This document shows positions 16,611 to 25,322 of a stretch of 64,000 bases of DNA, one piece after another. The stretch is taken from positions 1 through 64,000 of the forward strand of contig MKVL01000020.1 in assembly GCA_001899205.1 (NCBI GenBank), written 5' to 3'. Under the pieces are notes generated by a model. That model did no database searches. It worked only from the letters and a program-made list of their open reading frames with translations, and was not told where the DNA came from. Position 1 is the stretch's first letter; the number at the start of each line of letters is the position of its first letter. A program made the translations under genes and the position numbers. This DNA is from Mesorhizobium sp. 65-26. GTDB taxonomy: Bacteria; Pseudomonadota; Alphaproteobacteria; Rhizobiales; Rhizobiaceae.

Positions 16611-17396
16611 TCAGCGGGCGGTCGCCGGGATCTTGCCGTCGCCGAGGCGTGCCGAAACGATGCTGCTGCTGGTCTTCAACAGCCCGATAAGCTCCATCCG
16701 CCGTTCCTCGGGCGTGTGGATAGGCACGACGAAGCAGAGCGTGGCGATGGGCTGGTTCGTGGTCTGGTCGAGGATGGGCACGGCCAGGCAGCAGGTGAAC
16801 TCGTCCGCGAGTGCGGCGGTGATCACATAGCCCTGCTCGTGTGCCATGCGGATGTCGTTCATGAAGTCGTCGAGAGGGACCGTCTTGCCGTTCGGCAGGC
16901 GAAAATCCTCCGGAGGGATGAAAGCGAGTACCTGCTCCCTGGTCATGTTGCCCAGCAACACGCGGCCGGAAGCCGTCCACGGGATCGGAACCAGCACGCC
17001 GGTCTCGGAGCTGATGCGGAACAGCCGCGAGCCCGCCTGCATATGCGCGACCGTGTATTTGTTGCCGAGAAGCATGCAGAGCTGCGCGGTCTCGCCGGCG
17101 AGTTCGGCAAGCCGCATCACCTCGTCGCGGCCCTTGCGGACCAGCGGCTGCGACGCGAGATAGGCGTCGGCGTAGAAATACACCGCGCTGCCGAAATAGA
17201 ACCGTCCCTGCTCGTCCGTCTGCTCCAGCATGCCGGCTTCCGTCAGGCTGTTGACGATCTCGTAGAGCGTGGAGCGAGGCGCGTTCAGCTTGCGCGCCAG
17301 GTCGCCGATGGTCGTGGGCTGGCGCGTCGCCCGAAAGAACTCGAGCACTTCGATGACGCGGTCTATGCCGCGCGCCCGCACGCTTGTCGTTTTCAT
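16611..17396 (-). CDS. IclR family transcriptional regulator
   Basis: 261 residues. An N-terminal winged helix-turn-helix (RVIEVLEFFRATRQPTTIGDLARKL...) is followed by the IclR effector-binding domain, a GAF-like fold (SETGVLVPIPWTASGRVLLG, TCCLAVPILDQTTNQPIATLCFVVP). Such proteins usually control divergent catabolic operons and respond to a small metabolite of the pathway. It faces the amino acid ABC operon across 132 bases, with an inverted repeat between. I chose ATG 17396 rather than GTG 17417, since GGAG lies ahead of the ATG. Substrate of the regulated operon is unknown. Confidence 0.9.
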   Translation of the reverse strand: MKTTSVRARGIDRVIEVLEFFRATRQPTTIGDLARKLNAPRSTLYEIVNSLTEAGMLEQTDEQGRFYFGSAVYFYADAYLASQPLVRKGRDEVMRLAELAGETAQLCMLLGNKYTVAHMQAGSRLFRISSETGVLVPIPWTASGRVLLGNMTREQVLAFIPPEDFRLPNGKTVPLDDFMNDIRMAHEQGYVITAALADEFTCCLAVPILDQTTNQPIATLCFVVPIHTPEERRMELIGLLKTSSSIVSARLGDGKIPATAR

Positions 17397-17492
17397 CCGA
17401 ATCGCTCCGTCCCTCACCGGCCATCAATACATCACGCGGGGCACTTGCAGTATGCGCACGCCTCGTCTAGGTTGTCCAATATATCGACACAT

Positions 17493-17510
17493 TGTCTGGT
17501 ATTTAAGACA
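17493..17510. promoter_or_regulatory. Candidate operator TGTCT-N8-AGACA for the IclR regulator
   Basis: Perfect five-base inverted arms in an AT-rich stretch of the IclR/ABC divergent region, 19 bases before the ATG of the binding protein. Its assignment to the adjacent regulator is inference. Confidence 0.4.
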
Positions 17511-17528
17511 CAGAAGGGAGTGAGCACT

Positions 17529-18347
17529 ATGAAGCGTTTTTGGAAAGCGGGTGTGATCGCGCTCGCCGCGGCGGGTATGTTCGCGGCCGCCCTTGCCCCG
17601 GCGGCGGCTCAGCAGCAGTCCAGGCTGGACAAGATCATCGCCTCGAAGACCCTGCGGGTGGGTATCATCCTCAGCCTGCCGCCCTTCGGCATGAAGAACG
17701 ATGCCGGCGAGCCCGACGGCTTCGACGTCGATGTCGCCAAGCTCGCGGCCGAGAAGCTTGGCGCCAAGCTCGAGATCGTCGACACGACCGCCGCCGACCG
17801 CATCCCGAACCTGCGCACGGACAAGGTCGACATGATCATCGGTCAGTTCACGCGCAACTCCGAGCGCGCCAAGGTCGTGAGCTTCAGCGACCCGTACATA
17901 ACCGCCGTGGTCATGGCCATCGCCGTGCCGAAGGACAGCACCGCCGCCGCCGCGAAGGACCTCGACGGCAAGCGCGTCGCCGTCATCAAGGGCACGACGC
18001 AGGACGCGACCTTCAGCGCCGCCGTGCCGGGCGCCGATATCCAGCGCTTCGACAGCTCGGCGGCGGCACTTCTCGCCCTCAAGCAGGGCCAGGTCGACGC
18101 CATGATCGAGGACGGAAACTTCCTCAACTATCAGGCCAAGCTGGACGACGGCATCAAGGTCGTCATCGATCCGTCCTTCAAGGACCTCGTCGACTACAAC
18201 AGCATTGGCCTGCAGCGCGGCGATTCCGACTGGCAGACCTGGGTCAACATGTTCGTGTTCGAGCTGAACACCAGCGGCAAGGGGCGCGAGCTCTACCGCA
18301 AGTGGTTCAACGCCGACATGCCGGCGCCGCTCAACCCGCAGTTCTGA
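17529..18347 (+). CDS. Polar amino acid ABC transporter, periplasmic binding protein
   Basis: 272 residues, family 3 solute-binding protein. A Sec signal peptide (MKRFWKAGVIALAAAGMFAAALAPAAAQ, likely cut after AAAQ or just before) precedes the mature domain, with LRVGIILSLPPFGMKNDAGEPDGFDVDVAKLAAEKLG, the classical opening of this family. DRIPNLRTDKVDMIIGQFTRNSERAKVVSFSDPY is also typical. It delivers an amino acid to the two downstream permeases. First gene of an operon of at least six genes running to 22003 under a divergent IclR regulator. Specificity cannot be read from sequence; acidic or small polar amino acids are usual for the family. Confidence 0.9.
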   Translation: MKRFWKAGVIALAAAGMFAAALAPAAAQQQSRLDKIIASKTLRVGIILSLPPFGMKNDAGEPDGFDVDVAKLAAEKLGAKLEIVDTTAADRIPNLRTDKVDMIIGQFTRNSERAKVVSFSDPYITAVVMAIAVPKDSTAAAAKDLDGKRVAVIKGTTQDATFSAAVPGADIQRFDSSAAALLALKQGQVDAMIEDGNFLNYQAKLDDGIKVVIDPSFKDLVDYNSIGLQRGDSDWQTWVNMFVFELNTSGKGRELYRKWFNADMPAPLNPQF

Positions 18348-18406
18348 CATTGCCAGTGAGATGACGGCACGGCCGCGCGCCGTGCCGTCATCGCGGAGAT
18401 GTGCCC

Positions 18407-19072
18407 ATGTTCCTCGATTGGGGATCCATAACCAGCTTCTACGGCCAGCTGCTGCATGGCGCATGGCTTACGCTGGTCATCACCTTCTCGGCATTCGCGC
18501 TCGCCATCGCGGTCGGCATCGTCGTCGCCGCCGGCAAGATGAGCGCCATCGCGCCGTTGCGCTGGCTGGCCTCGATCTATGTCGAGGTGTTGCGCAACAC
18601 GCCCGTGCTCCTGCAGATATTCATCGTCTTCTACGGCTTGCCGAGCCTCGGCTTGCGTCTGTCGGCTGTCACCGCCGGCATATTGGGCCTGGGCCTTAAT
18701 GTCGGCGCCTATCTCGGCGAGATCTTCCGGGCCGGCGTGGTCGCCGTGCCGAAGGGGCACCGCGAGGCTTCCGCCGCGCTTGCCATGTCGCCGATGCAGA
18801 CCCTGGTGTGGGTCGTGGCTCCGGTGGCCCTGCGAGCGATCTTCCCGGCCTTCTCCAACATGTTCATCGCCACCATCCTCGGTTCCTCGCTGCTGTCCGT
18901 CATCGCGGTCCCGGAACTTACCGGACGGACCAACGAGATCAGCGCCCGCACCTTCCTGACGATCGAGGTCTATTCCTTCTCCACCGTGATCTATCTGGCG
19001 CTGACGCTCGGCAGTTCGCTCGGCCTGCTGCTGCTCGGCCGCTGGCTGTTTCCCCGCGCCTCGAGGGTCTGA
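18407..19072 (+). CDS. Polar amino acid ABC transporter permease 1
   Basis: 221-residue inner-membrane permease of the HisM/GlnP type. It has about five transmembrane segments, the [23 protein letters not shown] motif near residue 60 and the cytoplasmic coupling loop [34 protein letters not shown] (EAA loop). I chose ATG 18407 because GGAG lies eight bases upstream; GTG 18401 is too close to it. It ends four bases before the second permease gene starts. Confidence 0.9.
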   Translation: MFLDWGSITSFYGQLLHGAWLTLVITFSAFALAIAVGIVVAAGKMSAIAPLRWLASIYVEVLRNTPVLLQIFIVFYGLPSLGLRLSAVTAGILGLGLNVGAYLGEIFRAGVVAVPKGHREASAALAMSPMQTLVWVVAPVALRAIFPAFSNMFIATILGSSLLSVIAVPELTGRTNEISARTFLTIEVYSFSTVIYLALTLGSSLGLLLLGRWLFPRASRV

Positions 19073-19075
19073 TCG

Positions 19076-19729
19076 ATGAACTTCGCTCCCGTCTGGGCCT
19101 CGCGCTGGCTGCTGCTCGACAGCTTCCTCACCACCCTTTTCCTTTCGGCGATCGCCATCGTGGTGGGGACGTTCGTCGGCACGCTGGTCAGCGTTCTGCG
19201 CGCGCTCAACATTGGTGTGCTCAACGTCATCCTGCGCATCTATGTCGAGGTGTTCCGCGGAACGCCGCTGCTGATGCAGCTCTTCTTCGTCTATTTCGGC
19301 CTGCCCATGCTCGGGATCGAGGTCGACAAGTTCTGGGCCGCCTTCAGCGCCATATCGCTCTACACCGGCGCCTATGTCGCCGAAGTGCTGAGGGCAGGCG
19401 TCGAGGCCGTGCCGAAGGGCCAGGTCGAGGCGGCCACGGCGCTCGGGCTGAGCTTCGGCCAGCGCCTGTGGTATGTGGTGCGGCCGCAGGCGCTGCGGGT
19501 CGCGCTGCCGCCGCTGGTCGGCGTCTACGTCGCCATCATCAAGGACACGTCGCTCGCGACGGTCATCGGCTACAACGAGCTGATGCGCCGCGCCATGGAG
19601 CTGGTGCTCCAGTACGGGCGGCCGCTGGAGGTGCTGCTGACCGTCGGCTGCCTCTATTTCATCATCTGCTTCCCGATCTCCAAATTCAGCGAATGGATCG
19701 AACGGCGGCTGGCGCGCAACGGCGCCTGA
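19076..19729 (+). CDS. Polar amino acid ABC transporter permease 2
   Basis: 217 residues, paired with the preceding permease to form the channel. It shows [23 protein letters not shown] and an EAA loop [36 protein letters not shown], both standard for the family. The spacing of three bases to permease 1 and the downstream ATPase gene place it firmly in one operon. Confidence 0.9.
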   Translation: MNFAPVWASRWLLLDSFLTTLFLSAIAIVVGTFVGTLVSVLRALNIGVLNVILRIYVEVFRGTPLLMQLFFVYFGLPMLGIEVDKFWAAFSAISLYTGAYVAEVLRAGVEAVPKGQVEAATALGLSFGQRLWYVVRPQALRVALPPLVGVYVAIIKDTSLATVIGYNELMRRAMELVLQYGRPLEVLLTVGCLYFIICFPISKFSEWIERRLARNGA

Positions 19730-19749
19730 CCGGTTCGGAGGATTATCCA

Positions 19750-20481
19750 ATGCCCCTTCTAACGATGACGAACGTGCAAAAGCGCTTCGGCTCGCTCAGC
19801 GTGCTGAACGGGATCGACATGTCGGTCGAGGTCGGCCAGGTGGTGGCGATCATCGGCCCGAGCGGCTCCGGCAAGAGCACGCTTCTGCGCGTCATCAACG
19901 GCCTGGAGCCGATCCAGGGCGGCGACATCGTCGTCGACGGCATCTCGATGGCGAGCGGCCGAGGGCTGCACGAGATCCGCAAGCATGTCGGCATGGTCTT
20001 CCAGCAGTTCAATCTCTTCTCGCACCTGACCGTGGGCGGCAACGTCATGCTGGCGCAGAAGCTGGTGCTCGGTCGTGGCAAGGCGGACGCCGAGAAGCGC
20101 GGGCGCGAACTGCTCGCCAAGGTCGGGCTCGAGGAGAAGTGGGACGCCTATCCCAGCCAGCTCTCCGGCGGCCAGCAGCAGCGCGTGGCGATCGCCCGAG
20201 CGCTCGCCATGGACCCGCGCATCATGCTGTTCGACGAGGCGACCTCGGCGCTGGATCCCGAGCTGGTCGGCGAGGTTCTGGGCGTGATGCGCTCGCTGGC
20301 CAACAGCGGCATGACCATGCTGGTCGTCACCCATGAAATGAACTTCGCCCGCGAGGTCGCGGACCGCGTCCTGTTCATGGACCAGGGGCGCATCCTGGCA
20401 GACGGGACGCCCGACGAGGTGGTCGCGCAGCCCAAGGACGCCAGGGTGCAGCAATTCATGCGCCGGCTGACGGAGCGCTGA
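19750..20481 (+). CDS. Polar amino acid ABC transporter ATP-binding protein
   Basis: 243-residue cytoplasmic ATPase of the HisP/GlnQ group that powers the transporter. Walker A is GPSGSGKST, the signature is LSGGQQQR, Walker B is [12 protein letters not shown], and the H-loop is VVTHEM. CGGAGG lies about eight bases before the ATG. The four transport genes are thus complete and in canonical order. The next gene begins two bases after this stop, so the PLP enzyme downstream is translationally linked to the transporter. Confidence 0.93.
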   Translation: MPLLTMTNVQKRFGSLSVLNGIDMSVEVGQVVAIIGPSGSGKSTLLRVINGLEPIQGGDIVVDGISMASGRGLHEIRKHVGMVFQQFNLFSHLTVGGNVMLAQKLVLGRGKADAEKRGRELLAKVGLEEKWDAYPSQLSGGQQQRVAIARALAMDPRIMLFDEATSALDPELVGEVLGVMRSLANSGMTMLVVTHEMNFAREVADRVLFMDQGRILADGTPDEVVAQPKDARVQQFMRRLTER

Positions 20482-20482
20482 C

Positions 20483-21604
20483 ATGCTTGCCATTTGTTCC
20501 GATTGCGGGACCGCCAGCGAGGCGGCCGTCGGCTACTGCGAATGCGGCGGCATCCGTATCATCGAGCGGCCGATCGGCGATGCCGAAGCGCAGGCCGCGC
20601 TCTGGCCGGCGTCGCCGCTGATCCGCAGCCGCATCCCGGGCCTGGGAAATGTCTACCTGAAATACGAAAACGGTCACCTGACCGGCTCGTTCAAGGATCG
20701 GATCATGCGGCTTGCCGTCGCCGATGCGATCCGCTCCGGTTCGGCCGGCGCCGTGGTGCCATCGAGCGGCAACGCGGCACTCGCAGCCTCGGCCGCCGGC
20801 GCCAGCGCCGGCTTGCCGATCTATGCCATCGTCCCAACCGGGACGGCCGTGGAGCGCATCGCGCCGGTGGCGGCGCGCGGAGCCGCCATCATCGAGGCGG
20901 GCAACGATCCGAGCGAGGCCTACAGGGCCGCCGACATCGTCGCGGCAGAGCTGAAGCTGAGCCGGCTCTATTCCACCTTCGCCGCGCCTCTGGCCGAATG
21001 GGCCTGCCGCTCGATCGGGGTGGAAGCGGCTCGTCAATTGGGTTCAACGCCGTCGGCGATCGTTGCGCCGATCAGCGCCGGTCCGGTGCTGGTCGGCACC
21101 GGCAATGGTGTCGCCCAGGAGACCGGAAACCTGCCGCCCCTCGTTGCCATCCAGCCGAGTGGCTGCTGCCCCATCGCGCGGGCTTTCAAGTCGGGAAGCG
21201 AGACGGTCGAGCCATGGGACGGGCCGGTGGAGACTGCCGCCACGTCCATCGCCGATCGGCTTAAGGGTTATCCGCAGGATGGGACTTACACATTGCGGCT
21301 CGTGCGCCGCAGCGAGGGGCTTGCGGCCGCCGTGACCGACGAGGAGATGAGGACGGCGCGCGAGGCCCTGCTACGCCACGACGGCGTCGATGCCGAGCTC
21401 TCGGCATCGGCCGGCGTCGCCTGGCTGATGCGCAATCCGTCACGCCTGCAAGGGCCGGTGGTCTGCGTGCTGACGGCCTCGGGTTTCAAGCATACTTATC
21501 GCGGAGACGTGCCGGCCGCGGACCCGGCAACCGACCGGATCGAGACAGCCGAGCGGATCTGCGCCCTGGTCTCGCGGCATGGCATCGCCGCCAGGCGGGC
21601 CTAG
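20483..21604 (+). CDS. Threonine synthase-like PLP-dependent enzyme
   Basis: 373 residues, fold type II PLP enzyme. An N-terminal zinc ribbon-like segment (Cys5, Cys8, Cys19, Cys21) precedes the catalytic domain; Lys71 in TGSFKDR is the predicted Schiff-base lysine, and PSSGNAALA binds the cofactor phosphate. The family includes threonine synthase, threonine/serine dehydratases and diaminopropionate or phosphoserine-type lyases. A biosynthetic threonine synthase would be longer and would not sit in a transport operon, so a catabolic eliminase acting on the imported amino acid is more likely. The RidA gene 51 bases downstream fits an enzyme releasing enamine intermediates. Confidence 0.8.
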   Translation: MLAICSDCGTASEAAVGYCECGGIRIIERPIGDAEAQAALWPASPLIRSRIPGLGNVYLKYENGHLTGSFKDRIMRLAVADAIRSGSAGAVVPSSGNAALAASAAGASAGLPIYAIVPTGTAVERIAPVAARGAAIIEAGNDPSEAYRAADIVAAELKLSRLYSTFAAPLAEWACRSIGVEAARQLGSTPSAIVAPISAGPVLVGTGNGVAQETGNLPPLVAIQPSGCCPIARAFKSGSETVEPWDGPVETAATSIADRLKGYPQDGTYTLRLVRRSEGLAAAVTDEEMRTAREALLRHDGVDAELSASAGVAWLMRNPSRLQGPVVCVLTASGFKHTYRGDVPAADPATDRIETAERICALVSRHGIAARRA

Positions 21605-21655
21605 CCGGCAAATCGCGCCGTCCGCGAGACGAATTTCAAAACCAAGGAGTATCGA

Positions 21656-22003
21656 ATGACCAAACGTTTCGTCGTCGGGACGAGGATGAGCCAGGCCGTC
21701 ATGCATGGCGGCCAGATCCATATTGCCGGCCAGGTCGCGGATGACCGCAAGGCCTCGCTGGAAGAGCAGACCCGCCAGGTCCTGGGCAAGATCGACGCGT
21801 TGCTGAAGGAAGCCGGCGGCAGCAAGTCCAGGCTTCTCTCGGTCAATGTCTTCCTGCCGCATATCGGCGATTTCGACCGCATGAATGCCGTCTACGACGC
21901 CTGGATCGACCCGGCCAACCCGCCGGCTCGCGCTTGCGTCGAGGCGCGCCTCGCCGACCCGGATCTGAGGGTCGAGATGACGGCTATCGGCTTCGTCGAA
22001 TAG
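21656..22003 (+). CDS. RidA family enamine/imine deaminase
   Basis: 115 residues, full length for the YjgF/YER057c/UK114 family. It hydrolyses reactive enamines and imines such as 2-aminoacrylate released by PLP dehydratases. The PARACVEARLADPDLRVEMTAIGF segment carries the conserved arginine and glutamate of active RidA proteins, and VNVFLPHIGDFDRMNAVYDAW is also characteristic. CAAGGAG precedes the ATG. It is last in the IclR-facing operon, so it most likely clears the product of the upstream PLP enzyme. Confidence 0.9.
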   Translation: MTKRFVVGTRMSQAVMHGGQIHIAGQVADDRKASLEEQTRQVLGKIDALLKEAGGSKSRLLSVNVFLPHIGDFDRMNAVYDAWIDPANPPARACVEARLADPDLRVEMTAIGFVE

Positions 22004-22038
22004 GCTGGCCGGAATCCTGGCCACTTCCGGTTAGCGCG

Positions 22039-22070
22039 AACCCCGAACGCCGGTGCCGGTTTTCGGGGTT
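22039..22070. terminator. Hairpin between converging ridA-like and marR-like genes
   Basis: AACCCCGAA and TTCGGGGTT form a perfect nine-base stem with a 14-base loop. No T run follows, so it is a weak or Rho-assisted terminator candidate rather than a clear intrinsic one. Confidence 0.4.
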
Positions 22071-22118
22071 ATGCCTGAAATCCGCGCGACACTCTCCGCG
22101 CATGCGCCGGACCGCGCG

Positions 22119-22616
22119 TCATAGCCGCGTGATCGAGCGGAACAGCTTGTCGAGCAACTGCACGAGCTGGCGCTGCTCGTCCTCGCTGAGATCGACGAAC
22201 ATCTCGCGGTTGAGCTCCCACGCCACCATCATCACCTCGTCATAGAGTTTTCTCGCCTCGTCGGTCAGCATCAGGTCAATCGAGCGGCGATCCTCGCTGC
22301 TGACCGTCTTGGTCAGCAGGCCGCGTTTGATCAGCCCAGCCACGTAACGGCTGAGCTGGCCCTCATCCTGCTGGGTGGCGCGCGCCACGGCGCGCAGCGA
22401 CGGCTTGCCGAGATATTGCACCACCGCCAGCGTGCGCCATTCGCCCAGCGTGATGCGGTAGGTGCTCACCAGCATGTTGTGCGCCTGGCGGTCGTTGATG
22501 CGCGTCAGCAGCGCCAGGCGATACGAGAACATGTCGCGTATGTCGCGCGGATGCACCCATGGCGGCGGGGTGGCCTCCATCTCGTGATCGTAGGGCTCGA
22601 CTTTATTAGTTGACAT
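22119..22616 (-). CDS. MarR family transcriptional regulator
   Basis: 165 residues with a central winged helix-turn-helix (TLGEWRTLAVVQYLGKPSLRAVARATQQDEGQLSRYVAGLIKRGLL) and a wing containing SSEDRRSIDLMLTDEARKLYDEV, the DxRS-like MarR signature. It is divergent from the SsuA/NMT1-type ABC operon. Its own start codon lies inside a perfect palindrome, so autorepression by blocking initiation is plausible. Such regulators usually release DNA on binding a small, often aromatic, ligand. Confidence 0.9.
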   Translation of the reverse strand: MSTNKVEPYDHEMEATPPPWVHPRDIRDMFSYRLALLTRINDRQAHNMLVSTYRITLGEWRTLAVVQYLGKPSLRAVARATQQDEGQLSRYVAGLIKRGLLTKTVSSEDRRSIDLMLTDEARKLYDEVMMVAWELNREMFVDLSEDEQRQLVQLLDKLFRSITRL

Positions 22617-22653
22617 TGTCAGGCATTTTCTTTGATATTGTCAATCAATGACA
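22611..22653. promoter_or_regulatory. Cluster of TGTCA/TGACA palindromes between marR and the ABC operon
   Basis: Three related dyads: TGACATTGTCA (22611-22621, perfect 11-base palindrome over the marR start codon), TTGATATTGTCAA (22632-22644), and TGTCA-N5-TGACA (22639-22653). The region is AT-rich and sits between two divergent genes, the classic place for MarR operators. Assignment to this MarR protein is inference. Confidence 0.5.
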
Positions 22654-22705
22654 CGTGCCATGAAAAGGCCCCCCTCGCAAGAAGGGACAAAAGGAGGAGA
22701 GTGAC

Positions 22706-23692
22706 ATGCCGGGATTTTCCGGGTTTAGCATCAGTCGTACGGTTGCCGCAGCCTTGCTCGGCGGACTCATTCTGGCATCCGGCGTCGGGGTCGCCGCCGC
22801 CGAGAACACCAAGCTGCGCTTTGCCTACCTGCTGGCCGATTCCGACCTTCCGATCCTGGTCGCCCAGAAGAACGGCGATTTCGCCAAGGCCGGTCTCGAT
22901 GTCGAGCTGACGGAAGTGCAGGGCGGTCCGGCCGTGGTTGCGGCCATCGCGTCGGGCTCGGCCGATGTCGGCTATGCCTCGCCGGTGCCGCCGATCAACG
23001 CGAGGCTCAACGGCATCAACGTCAAGATGGTCATGGCGCTGGGGCACGAGGTCGATCCCGACAAGAAATTCTCCTGGCTGGTTGCCTCCAGCGCTTCCGG
23101 TATCACCGACCTCGCCGGGCTCAAGGGCAAGAAGGTGGCCGTCAACGCCAACGGCTCGCTTTGCGTGCTGACGCTCGCCGACCAGATCGCCAAGGTCGGA
23201 CTGAAGATAGACGACGTCCAGCAAGTGGTGCTGCCGTTCCCGCAGCAGGAGGCCGCGCTCGAGCAGGGCGCCATCGACGCCACCTGCACGGTCAACCCGT
23301 TCTATGCCTCGCTCTCCAAGAACAAGGCGATCGGCGCCAAGGTGCTGGCGGAAGGCGTGCTGGCCGACGAACGCGAGCCGGTGCTCAACGACGTCATCTT
23401 CGCCACCGACGATTATGTCGCCAGCAACGGCCCGGCGCTGAAGACCTTCGGCAAGGTCCTGTTCGACACGCGGCAGAAGCTGCTGGCCGACCGGTCGGCC
23501 ATGGAAGCCGCCGCTGTCGAGTTCCTGGGGCTGACGCCCGAGGCCGCCAAGGACTTCACCTTGCCGGTGGTCAAGCGCGAACTCACCATCACCGAAGCGG
23601 AAGTGCAGGTGCTGCTCGACGCCATGAAGCGGGCGGATATGCTGACCCAGGACATGAGCGCCAAGGACATGGTCGCGAACATGGCCCCGTAG
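22706..23692 (+). CDS. SsuA/NMT1-type ABC transporter binding protein
   Basis: 328 residues with a signal peptide (VAAALLGGLILASGVGVAAAENT). The mature chain starts LRFAYLLADSDLPILVAQKNGDFAKAGLDVELTEVQGGPAVVAAIASGSADVGYASPVP, the pattern of the family that binds sulfonates, taurine, nitrate or thiamine precursors. Expressed divergently from marR and followed by its ATPase and two permeases. The sulfatase-like gene at the operon end hints at a sulfate or phosphate ester or a related aromatic as the natural substrate, but this is inference. Confidence 0.87.
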   Translation: MPGFSGFSISRTVAAALLGGLILASGVGVAAAENTKLRFAYLLADSDLPILVAQKNGDFAKAGLDVELTEVQGGPAVVAAIASGSADVGYASPVPPINARLNGINVKMVMALGHEVDPDKKFSWLVASSASGITDLAGLKGKKVAVNANGSLCVLTLADQIAKVGLKIDDVQQVVLPFPQQEAALEQGAIDATCTVNPFYASLSKNKAIGAKVLAEGVLADEREPVLNDVIFATDDYVASNGPALKTFGKVLFDTRQKLLADRSAMEAAAVEFLGLTPEAAKDFTLPVVKRELTITEAEVQVLLDAMKRADMLTQDMSAKDMVANMAP

Positions 23693-23721
23693 GCGGCCTG
23701 TCCGAAGCAGGGAGCGGGGAG

Positions 23722-24525
23722 ATGGCAATGGATGTCGTGCTGAGCGCGCAGGGGCTGACCAAGACCTATGGGGCGGGCAAGGATGCCCTCCAGGTCCTGG
23801 GCGGCATCTCCTTCGCGGTCAACCGGGGCGAGTTCGTCTCGGTCGTCGGCCCGTCCGGATGCGGCAAGACGACGTTGCTGTTCGCCATCGCCGGCCTGCA
23901 GGGCGTGACGTCGGGCACGGTCACCTTCAATGGCCGTCCCGTGACGGCGCCGCCGAAAGGCGTCGCCGTCGTGTTCCAGGACTATTCACGATCGCTGTTT
24001 CCCTGGAAGAACAATCGCGACAACGTCGCCTTCGGCATGGCCCGGATCCAGGGGCTCTCCGCCGCGCAGAAGCGCGACAAGGCGCAGGAAATGCTCGATG
24101 CCGTCGGCCTTGCCGGCTTCGCCGACAAATATCCCTGGCAATTGTCGGGCGGCATGCAGCAGCGCGTGGCGATCGCGCGCGGCCTTGCCTCGCAAAGCGA
24201 GCTGCTGCTGCTCGACGAGCCGCTCGCCGCCGTCGATGCCCAGACGCGCGCCGACATGCAGGACCTGCTGCTCGATCTCGCAATCCGCTTCAAGCAGACC
24301 TGCGTGCTGGTGACGCACGATGTCGAGGAAGCCGTCTACATGGCCGACCGCGTCGTGGTCCTCACCCGCCGGCCGACCGTGGTCGACCATGAGATCGTCA
24401 TCGAGCTTGGCAAGAAGCGCGACCAGATCACCACGCGCGAGGATCCGCGCTTCCTCGCCGCGCGCCATGACGTGATGACCAGCATCCGTGGCCAGCGCGC
24501 GCACGCGCCCGCCAGCGCCGCCTGA
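23722..24525 (+). CDS. SsuB/NrtD-type ABC transporter ATP-binding protein
   Basis: 267 residues. Walker A is GPSGCGKTT, the Q-loop lies in VVFQDYSRSLFPWKNNRDNVAFG, the signature is LSGGMQQR, Walker B is LLLLDEPLAAVD and the H-loop is LVTHDVEEAVYMADR. The layout is that of nitrate/sulfonate/taurine importers. Two ATGs six bases apart (23722 and 23728) are possible; GGAG is spaced seven bases before the first. Nine bases to the first permease gene. Confidence 0.9.
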   Translation: MAMDVVLSAQGLTKTYGAGKDALQVLGGISFAVNRGEFVSVVGPSGCGKTTLLFAIAGLQGVTSGTVTFNGRPVTAPPKGVAVVFQDYSRSLFPWKNNRDNVAFGMARIQGLSAAQKRDKAQEMLDAVGLAGFADKYPWQLSGGMQQRVAIARGLASQSELLLLDEPLAAVDAQTRADMQDLLLDLAIRFKQTCVLVTHDVEEAVYMADRVVVLTRRPTVVDHEIVIELGKKRDQITTREDPRFLAARHDVMTSIRGQRAHAPASAA

Positions 24526-24533
24526 TCGCCACG

Positions 24534-25322
24534 ATGGACGGTTTCAGCGCCTTCGCCCTGCTGCTGCGCTTTCGCGCGCTCGTCTCCTTCCTGATCATCG
24601 TTGCCGTGTGGCAACTGGTGGCCGCGCTGGGGCTGGCGCCAGAGAAGTATTTTCCGGGCATTCCCGCCATCGTCTCGGGCTTTCTCGGCATGGTCGCGAA
24701 TGGCGAGCTTGCCGCCGCCGAGTGGCGCACGCTGCTGCGCGCGATGCTCGGGCTGGCCGGCGCTTCCCTGCTCGGCGTCGGGCTGGCGATCCTGAGCGAC
24801 ATCTCGCCGGCCTTCCGCCGCGGCTTCGCGCCGATCGCGGCGCTGATCCAGCCCATACCGCCGGCGGCCGTGGTGCCGATGGCCGTGTTCATGCTCGGCC
24901 TTGGCCCCAAGCTCTACGCCTTCATCATCATACTGGTCACGGTCTGGCCGCCCTATTTCAATGGCGTCGCGGCCCTTGCCAGCGTTTCCGACATCCAGAT
25001 CCGCAGCGGCCAGATGCTGGGTCTGAGCCGCTGGCAGATCCTGCGCCAGATCAAGCTGCCGGCCGCCATGCCCGAGATATTCGCCGGCATACGCTATGCC
25101 TCGACCATCAGCCTGATCGCGGTGGTCGTCGCCGAGATGCTGGCCGGCCATGACGGGCTCGGCTTCCTGCTCGTCCGCAAGGCGTTCGCCATCCGCATTC
25201 CCGAGGTCTACGCGCTGATGTTCGTGTGCGCGGCGAACGGCCTGGTGCTCAACGCCATCGTCAACGCGGCGCGCTGGCAACTGGCGGGATGGCACCTGCG
25301 CATGACGGGGCAGCCGGCATGA
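24534..25322 (+). CDS. SsuC-type ABC transporter permease 1
   Basis: 262 residues, about six transmembrane segments, with the EAA-type loop MLGLSRWQILRQIKLPAAMPEIFAGIRYASTISLIAVVVAEML that is diagnostic of the SsuC/TauC/NrtB group. PIPPAAVVPMAVFMLGLGPKLYAF is the conserved middle helix pair. The stop overlaps the next permease start by four bases (ATGA). Two different permease genes suggest a heterodimeric channel. Confidence 0.9.
   Translation: MDGFSAFALLLRFRALVSFLIIVAVWQLVAALGLAPEKYFPGIPAIVSGFLGMVANGELAAAEWRTLLRAMLGLAGASLLGVGLAILSDISPAFRRGFAPIAALIQPIPPAAVVPMAVFMLGLGPKLYAFIIILVTVWPPYFNGVAALASVSDIQIRSGQMLGLSRWQILRQIKLPAAMPEIFAGIRYASTISLIAVVVAEMLAGHDGLGFLLVRKAFAIRIPEVYALMFVCAANGLVLNAIVNAARWQLAGWHLRMTGQPA

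Noticed and set aside
20483-21604. Naming the PLP enzyme thrC
   Set aside because: Its short length, extra N-terminal Cys set and transport/RidA context argue against biosynthetic threonine synthase.
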